From the NCBI GenBank assembly GCA_030770535.1, contig JASVEC010000008.1, forward strand, positions 434,001 through 498,000: a stretch of 64,000 bases of DNA, given 5' to 3'. A program made the position numbers and the translations under genes. Position 1 is the first letter of the stretch; every line of letters starts with the position of its first letter. This document shows positions 57,984 through 64,000 of this stretch, in pieces. The notes below the pieces were generated by a model. It ran no database searches. It was not told where the DNA came from and saw nothing but the letters and a program-made list of their open reading frames with translations. The DNA is from Batkoa obscura (lineage: Eukaryota > Entomophthoromycota > Entomophthoromycetes > Entomophthorales > Batkoaceae).

Positions 57984-58697
57984 AGTAACTTCTTCTATGT
58001 TCAAATAGAGTAGTATTTCTTCGTGTCTCTTTAAGGTTTTTAGACATAAAAGCTTCCTTTTAAAATAGCAAAATTATAGTTGTTGACATTGATTTGCTAC
58101 AAATTAACTAACTTTGTTTATTGCACAAATAAATGTTTTTACCGTGTACTAAGGCTACCAGATGCAAGTATTAATCCTTGAGAACTGAATTGGCATAATT
58201 CCGCGTCTTATATACTAAACTTAGAACTGCTTTGCAAAGGCTCAGGGAAAGTGTTTAGCTCTTTATGTTGCAAGATGAAACCTGTAACAAGGAAACTTGC
58301 TCTTACTGCCTTTTATGAATTATCTCTCTTGATTCAGCACCAAGTCACTTTTCTTTATGTCTTTATGCCCAGTCTATATGGGTTAAAGGGTTTCATGTTC
58401 TAGGGAATAACGTTAACATTAGTTCCTTTAGATCGATCAAAAACTTTTTTATCCTTTACCTATTAATAGGGTGTCCGCTTCATGTCTCCCACTGATTACA
58501 TTTTAAATTATTTGAACAATTTACCTTCAGTGTTGTAAATTGGTATTTATGTCTCAATCAAACCCATTTCCAACTTAAGTGAGTGTCTCTAAGTAGAAAC
58601 CCATCCTATTCAAGGAATTTTTACTCCTGTCTTTCAGACCAAAATAATCTACTATAGCTAATAAGCTCCTGGAGAATGGATTTAGACCTTACCAGTA

Positions 58698-58799
58698 TAT
58701 TGGGATGTGTTTTTGTTTAAGAATTTTACTAACAATTTTTCCGCTCAAATAGCGCTTAAAAGATGGAAAAAGTGATGAAGCCAAAAAAATACCCCCATA
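58698..58799 (+). mobile_element. Short TIR element (MITE), copy 12
   Basis: Left end ATTGGGATGTGTTTTTG, right end ATACCCCCATA; core CGCTCAAATAGCGCTTAAAA intact. Confidence 0.86.
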
Positions 58800-58904
58800 C
58801 ACTGCAATTCTAGCTTGCTGTTTCTTTAACTCATCACCCTTTGTTTAATAGATTAATAAACAATGCCTTAAGTACGTAATTTTAAAAAAAAATATAATTT
58901 TTAT

Positions 58905-59006
58905 ATTAGGGGATGCATTTTTTTGTTTAAGAATTTCATTAGCAGTTTTTCCACTTAAATAACGCTCAAAAAATAGAAAAAGTAATGAAACCAAGAAAAC
59001 CCCCCG
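58905..59006 (+). mobile_element. Short TIR element (MITE), copy 13
   Basis: Left end TTAGGGGATGCATTTTTTTG; right end degraded to AAACCCCCC. Only about 105 bases after copy 12, same orientation. Confidence 0.82.
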
Positions 59007-59329
59007 TTAAATGTTAAAAAATGTTTTAAAAAAATCTAACAAATTTAATAAGTATTTAATAATATGTATTTTCTTGTTTATTTATTTTTAATATTTATAG
59101 TTGAAAAATTAATTATCGTTATTTTACAAAATAATTAACATACTATTATTTTTTATATTTTAATAAAATGATAGATTCAATATTTAAAATTATATAATTT
59201 TAGAAATATTTTAAAATAAAAGTAAATTAAAATATTGTATAAAGATAGTTGAGATAAGATAATGTGAGTTAAGAGTACGTAATCGAGAATAAACCAAAGA
59301 CGAGGCGGGATAAAAAGAACATACATATT

Positions 59330-60525
59330 TTATAACCTTAAAGAACAAAGGTCCTTGAGTGTTTTATTTACAAAAGCATTTTAAAAAAACCCGAGACTTA
59401 GCCTGTGGTGTATAATAGTAAGATTAAAAAGATAAAAAAATTGAAAAAAGAAGTTAAAGGCAAGAGATCAAAACCAAATCAGAAGTCAATAATCCAATTC
59501 AATCTTACCTTAGATCTTAGAAAAATTGTATTCATTAGCATTTTTATTTTGAATTACACGATCTAACTCATGTAAAGAGAATGGTTAAAGGAGCAGTGGA
59601 CAAGAAAGATAAAGTTTTATTCAAATTATTTTTTAATTTAAAAATAAAATTTATTTTTATCAAAATATCAAGCTATCTCTAATAAGCTTTAATTAGGTCT
59701 TAAACTAAATGTTTTTACAATAATATAGCCATTAAATTGCTTAATGTATAATATGGGGAAATGAGATTTCAATAATATTGTAAATAAAATTTTTAAACTA
59801 TATTAAATTACGTACCTTTTAAAATAAAGGGGTTTTTATTTCTTTATCTATTTAGAACAAGTCCCTTGATTTATTTACAGTAGTAAATTTAGTGATGGAG
59901 AGATTGAAAGAGGAAGATTAAAATTAGCAAATTAAAACTAACTCCAAGATAAATAGTTTATATTTTACCTTCTTTAGACCCAACAAGATTTAACCCTATA
60001 GCATTGTATTACGATATATATAAGCTAATCCAAGTAAAAAATATAATTAAAGAAGGGAAGATAAGATAAATAAAATCATTACAAGGTAAGCTTTCATATA
60101 TTTTTATTAGTAATGAATAATTTTATTAATAACATCAGTTGAACCTAATTAAAATAGTTGTTAAAATATATATTTAAAAACTTAGATGATGAAATAATCA
60201 TTAAAATTGTTTGATGCGTAATATGGGGAATAAAATTTTAATGAATTTAAAAATATAGAGTTTTTTAATTATTTTACATACATCTTAGAAGAACAAAAGG
60301 CTTTTGTACGTATTAAAAGTAAAATCAACTTGATGGAGGGATTGTAAGCGGAAGGTCAAATATAGTAAATTAAAACTAAATCTGAGGTAAATTATCTAAT
60401 TTAATTTTACCTTTTTTAAGGCTAATGGGATTGTGTTCAATAGCTTTAAATTACAATTTGTAGAATCTTATCTACATAAAGAAGATGATTGAAAAAAGGG
60501 GGATAAGATGTTTCAAGGCATTGTT
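59330..60525 (+). repeat. Three diverged tandem units of 435-510 bp
   Basis: Each unit runs: AGAACAA (59342, 59853, 60288), a GATGGAG.GATTG...GGAAG-type block in units 2 and 3, an AAATTAAAACTAA..-type block, then TTTACCTT.TTTA, then a stretch of GATTT/ATTGTATT type. Units 2 and 3 also share AATATGGGGAA upstream (59752, 60223). No reading frame is kept, so this is non-coding or very old. Confidence 0.6.
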
Positions 60526-60569
60526 CGATAATATATAATTTATTTGGCAATTTAAATGTTGAAACCACA

Positions 60570-60587
60570 TCCCCATATAACGCATTA
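60570..60587. repeat. Isolated MITE-type terminal repeat
   Basis: GAAACCACATCCCCATATA matches the right end of the short TIR family, but the rest of the element is not recognisable upstream. Possible relic or chance. Confidence 0.35.
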
Positions 60588-60960
60588 AACAAATTCCATA
60601 ATTAGATCATAAAATTGAAGATATTTAATAAAAATAGGTTAACACATCATAAATAGTCATTAAAAATATGAATTTTACTATATATAAAATACTAATAATA
60701 GTAAATTAATAAAAGATAAGAATATCAGCTATTTTATAGATAATTTAATAGGACTTAAAAAATATGATACATATTAAATGAAAAGGTTTTATTTAAAACA
60801 TATTTAATTAAGTTCTTTTTTAACACCCAAATTCGATCTTTCAAGTTAACTAAATAAATGCTAATATGTCTTAAAAAAGCTAACACTTAAATTAAAATGG
60901 AAATTTATAATGCTAGTTTTTAAAAAAGATTTTAAACTTTAGTTCATGTTCTATATAACT

Positions 60961-61114
60961 GTTGCAACTTTTTTGCGACAGTTATAGTGGTAGTTTTTAT
61001 AAGTAAATTATTTATAGAACCCCTATTTAAATTCTAATCTATATATTTCAGCTGAATTTTAACATAATTCTTCTCTTAAATGAGCACTTAAAAAGATCGC
61101 AAAAGGATTGCAAT
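60961..61114 (+). mobile_element. TIR element with TTGCAA ends, copy b
   Basis: Starts GTTGCAACTTTTTTGCGA; its right end, reversed, is ATTGCAATCCTTTTGCGA, so the terminal repeat is about 18 bases with three mismatches. Interior aligns to copy a at 43.8 kb. Flanked by AACT on both sides. Confidence 0.65.
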
Positions 61115-61288
61115 AACTAAAAATACAATAAAATTGACTATATAGAGTACAAGAATAAACATAACATCCATATTATCTCCCTGAACCTCTTTTAAATTAA
61201 CCAATTAATAAATATCTAGTCTTAAAATAAGATATAATTCATTCGTCCATTTATATTGCTTTGTTTTATGCAATTTACCAGAAACAAG

Positions 61289-61328
61289 ATTTTATATTTT
61301 ATATTTTATATTTTATATTTTATATTTT
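61289..61328. repeat. ATATTTT microsatellite
   Basis: Tandem TATATTT-type units, about five and a half copies. Confidence 0.8.
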
Positions 61329-61696
61329 CAATCTTGAACCCTCTTAATTTTACCCTGAAATATAAGATATTCAAGCCATTATCTAAAGTAGTTTAAGGTT
61401 TAAAAAAAGTGGTTAGAGAAAAGGAATTTTAGTTACCAATAGGAGTAAAATTAAATCCATTAAATTATCTCCTATTGGTCATTTTTTATACTTAATTTTT
61501 TATCTACCCAAATTTTTAATACTAAATCTTCAAGAAGATTGGTAAAAAAGTACCCCATAAAACTCGTGGATTGAGTCAAATCTTTTGTTATTATGATTTA
61601 ACTAAAAATTACTATATTTGTATTAACTGTTAAATAAAAAATATATAAACAAAGCTAAATGAAGTTGAATAAAATCAATCTTTAGAAAAAATAAAA

Positions 61697-62263
61697 ATGT
61701 TTTATTCCCCTTCCTTTCCTTTAGTTAGTGGTACAGCCGCCATGTCGGATTTAGAAAAGAATAATTCAGTTAGTTTATGGACTGTTGAAAATTATGAAGA
61801 ATATAAAAAATATAATACATTTACTGCAGAACAACGACAATTTCGATTACAAAAATATTTAGTTATGTCTTTAGTAGCAGCTGAATCCTTTCAATTGGAA
61901 AATAAACAGAATTCAAATGAACCATTTTTTGATATCCGATTAGATGAATTTGCTGAAGAATGGCTGGAACATCAACCAGAAGATGATACTTCAACTCAAG
62001 TGGGTTCCGTTTCTACTTCAATTACGTTTAATAGTGTATCTAATCATTTTAGAAAAAATTCAGATGGTTTGATTGATGCAAGTATCTTAAAATTATCGAG
62101 AGAAAAAGATAACGATAATCTACAACAATCAGTAACATATGGAGTCAATGAGAATAATAGTAAATCCAAAAAAAATTTAATTCATAGACAATTTCAAAAG
62201 TTATCTTTATTCTTTCGTAGGTCTAGTAATTTGGGTTTAAGGTCTACTACTCAAATCTTATAA
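61697..62263 (+). CDS. Hypothetical protein, 188 residues
   Basis: Open frame after an A-rich leader. It starts MFYSPSFPLVSGTAAMSDLE; the internal Met at 61742 (MSDLEKNN) is an equally good start. It has a helical acidic N-terminal half (WTVENYEEYKKYNTFTAEQR then FRLQKYLVMSLVAAESFQ) and a Ser/Asn-rich second half ending in a basic stretch (NLIHRQFQKLSLFFRRSS). No signal peptide or membrane helix. I do not recognise the family; composition and length suggest a real gene. Confidence 0.55.
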   Translation: MFYSPSFPLVSGTAAMSDLEKNNSVSLWTVENYEEYKKYNTFTAEQRQFRLQKYLVMSLVAAESFQLENKQNSNEPFFDIRLDEFAEEWLEHQPEDDTSTQVGSVSTSITFNSVSNHFRKNSDGLIDASILKLSREKDNDNLQQSVTYGVNENNSKSKKNLIHRQFQKLSLFFRRSSNLGLRSTTQIL

Positions 62264-63823
62264 TTCTTTATTATCTTTGTTACTTGCTATTAATCTTTTT
62301 TTCTCTTAAATGTATTCTTATAAAAATTGAAAGTTTTTAATAAAATTTTATTATTGTTTTTATTTGTTATTTTTTTAATATATTTATAATTTGATGATTG
62401 TTCTTATTATTGTAAAAGAAAGAAAGTGCTCCTTTATTCTTATTTAAAAATAATACTGTTTCCACAACTATGATATCTAAGCTTGAATTTCAACATAAAT
62501 AAAGTAAAATCGCATGTTAATTTTATAAACTATAAAACGTTTTCATACAACATTTATCCGCCCTAGAGTTATGAAAAAATCAAATACAGGAAATTGATAG
62601 CTAAATGAAATAATAATAAAAAACAAGAATTGAATTGTTTATAAATTATCTATTTTTGGTTAGATGTTTTAATAATGTTAATTGTTATAAAAATATTTAG
62701 ATAAATTAGTTACTAATTTTGATATAAAAAAGGGGATAAACCATAAGGGATTATTAATAGAATCGGATAATAAGTAAATAATTATTAGTTTAATTTATTT
62801 GGTGAATATTAATATGCTTTTATTTTTGTTACATGATAAAAAAAAAATTGCAATAGAAGTTTTGGTTATCAAACAACTATTAATTTGTTAAAATAAAATT
62901 GAGAATTGTAATTTATAGTTAGTATTTATGTTTTGTTTTATTTAACAAGTACTATTTCTCGAAAATCAGCCTATTTGGGCTGATTTTCAAGTGATTAGAA
63001 CTAGGTTAAATAGTGATCAATTTGATTCTAGTTTTTTATATTATACTTATCAATACCCCAAATATATATGTGAATTAATTCCTAGTATAGTTGCTATAGT
63101 CGTCTTTGCAATAACACTCCATATGTTTTGTTAATGCAAAATAAAATTGGTCAGTCCATTTGGGCCGGTTTTTAGAACTTAAATTAAGCAACTAATCAAT
63201 GTTCAGTTTATAATGATATTTATATAAATAGAATCGTCTTTCTTCAAAAAAAATTTAAAAATACACAAATCAATATTTGAGTATTAATCTGTCATACTCT
63301 TTTGTTTAAAACAATATAAAAAAAAGTTGATATACTAATTAAATATGACACAATCAGCCCAAATGATCAATTTTAAAGTACTTGTTAATAAATCACTTTT
63401 ATTTTCATACATTGACCCCTTCTGTTATAAATTAAGTTCACAGTTCACTTTATAAAGTCAATTAATTATTTGATTGGTTTAATTTTTTTGTCTTTATTGC
63501 TTAAAATTTCTGTAATAGCATTGAATCAACTTTGTTTTTTTTTAGATAGCTGTTCCAATTCTAACTGTGTATGCTAAATTTTTTGGTCTAATTTTTAAAA
63601 AATTGTATAATAATTAAAATTAACCAATAATTTAACTAATATATAGATAGGTAAAAGCCATGAAAATAAGTGAAAAGGTTAATAAAGTATTTAAGAATTT
63701 ACAACCCTTTTAAAACTTAAATAAAAGTAAAACAAAGTAAAACAAAGTAAAAACCAGTTAAAAATTTTAATAAAAAAGAATAACTGTATAGAATTTCTAT
63801 TAGCATTTATTATAAATTTTATT
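62264..63823. other. Intergenic with a TTAA-flanked TIR element
   Basis: Apart from the element at 62942-63388, nothing recognisable. 63728-63750 has a short AAAGTAAAAC tandem. Confidence 0.5.
62942..63388. mobile_element. Non-autonomous TIR element with TTAA ends
   Basis: Left end TTAACAAGTACT, right end AGTACTTGTTAA, so a TTAA duplication plus an 8-base perfect terminal repeat. Further in, both arms carry ATTTGGGCTGATT. About 447 bp with no frame. The left arm also forms a perfect 11-bp hairpin (62961-62971 with 62978-62988). A similar CATTTGGGCC motif sits in the middle near 63158. TTAA targets are known for piggyBac and Kolobok elements; family not assigned. Confidence 0.72.
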
Positions 63824-64000
63824 TTATTTCTTTTTATTAGCTTTTTGAACAGCTAATAAATTCGCTTCCGATCCCCAAGCTTCATTAAAGTGCATCGTTT
63901 CAATTTTTAATCGTTCACTTTCATTACTAGTCCCCTTCAAATTACTCATTAATTTTTTAATATTTCGAATATTTTGAGGCCTTATTAAACTACCATTTGG
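63824..64000 (-). CDS. 3' end of a probable enoyl-CoA hydratase/isomerase gene (partial)
   Basis: The last 58 codons of a gene that continues beyond the window. The visible part reads PNGSLIRPQNIRNIKKLMSN, then SERLKIETMHFNEAWGSEAN, then a basic end AVQKANKKK. The ERL..E...F...WGSE pattern resembles the C-terminal helix of crotonase-fold enzymes, in particular peroxisomal enoyl-CoA isomerases. With so little sequence this is tentative. Confidence 0.45.
   Translation of the reverse strand, partial: PNGSLIRPQNIRNIKKLMSNLKGTSNESERLKIETMHFNEAWGSEANLLAVQKANKKK

Larger units (their letters stand above)
57984..61696. other. Long non-coding region with repeats
   Basis: About 3.7 kb. 58.1-58.68 kb is a richer-GC patch that looks like decayed coding DNA of unknown family. 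Two MITEs, a threefold diverged repeat, one TTGCAA-type element and an AT microsatellite follow, listed separately. No intact gene. Confidence 0.5.

Noticed and set aside
14091-59006. The repeated 100 bp element as a CRISPR array or conserved RNA gene
   Set aside because: Copies are dispersed, in both orientations, with terminal inverted repeats; there are no regular spacers.

Overview
The window looks like nuclear DNA of a fungus with a very AT-rich genome. Genes carry many short (about 40-60 bp) GT-AG introns, intergenic DNA is long and AT-rich, and ordinary stops (TAA, TGA) are used. Fungal-type genes (Nic96/Nup93, DUF4436 membrane proteins, a Gvp36-like BAR protein, a hexose transporter), together with several rhodopsin-like seven-helix receptors and a DNMT1-type methyltransferase, would fit an early-diverging zygomycete-grade fungus such as a Conidiobolus relative. 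That placement is inference from gene content, not a database match.

Layout. 0.7-11.1 kb is gene-dense: Nup93/Nic96, an M50B-like HELSH membrane protein, NDUFA13/GRIM-19, a TMEM209-like membrane protein (a family linked to the nuclear pore) and, head to head with it, prefoldin subunit 2. 11.3-14.1 kb is a DNA transposon with a long intact transposase frame and a solo LTR in its flank. 16.4-20.0 kb is a head-to-head pair of DUF4436 genes whose 3' parts have been homogenised. 20.1-24.3 kb holds a TMEM70-like gene, an unknown acidic/basic protein and a BAR-domain protein. 24.5-28.5 kb is a DNMT1-like cytosine methyltransferase that is clearly a pseudogene. 28.5-36.2 kb is repeat-rich and carries one intact gene, a BioF-type alpha-oxoamine synthase. 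36.2-45.9 kb carries a receptor, an importin-alpha-like ARM protein, a long coiled-coil protein and a hexose transporter. 49.3-58.0 kb is an array of four related seven-helix receptors (one broken) with a near-identical 1.05 kb block repeated within it. 58-64 kb is mostly non-coding repeats, one unknown gene and the 3' end of a probable crotonase-family gene.

Mobile DNA. A short (about 100 bp) terminal-inverted-repeat element whose ends read TATGGGGATGT occurs at least 13 times. The end of the 11-14 kb transposon carries a matching start, so that transposase is the natural candidate for mobilising the family. Two further non-autonomous TIR elements were found (TTGCAA ends; TTAA plus CAAGTACT ends).

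Most noteworthy: the dead methyltransferase whose lesions are mostly explainable as C:G to T:A changes, a sister transposon fragment decayed by the same kind of change, and two independent cases of local sequence homogenisation (DUF4436 pair, receptor array).
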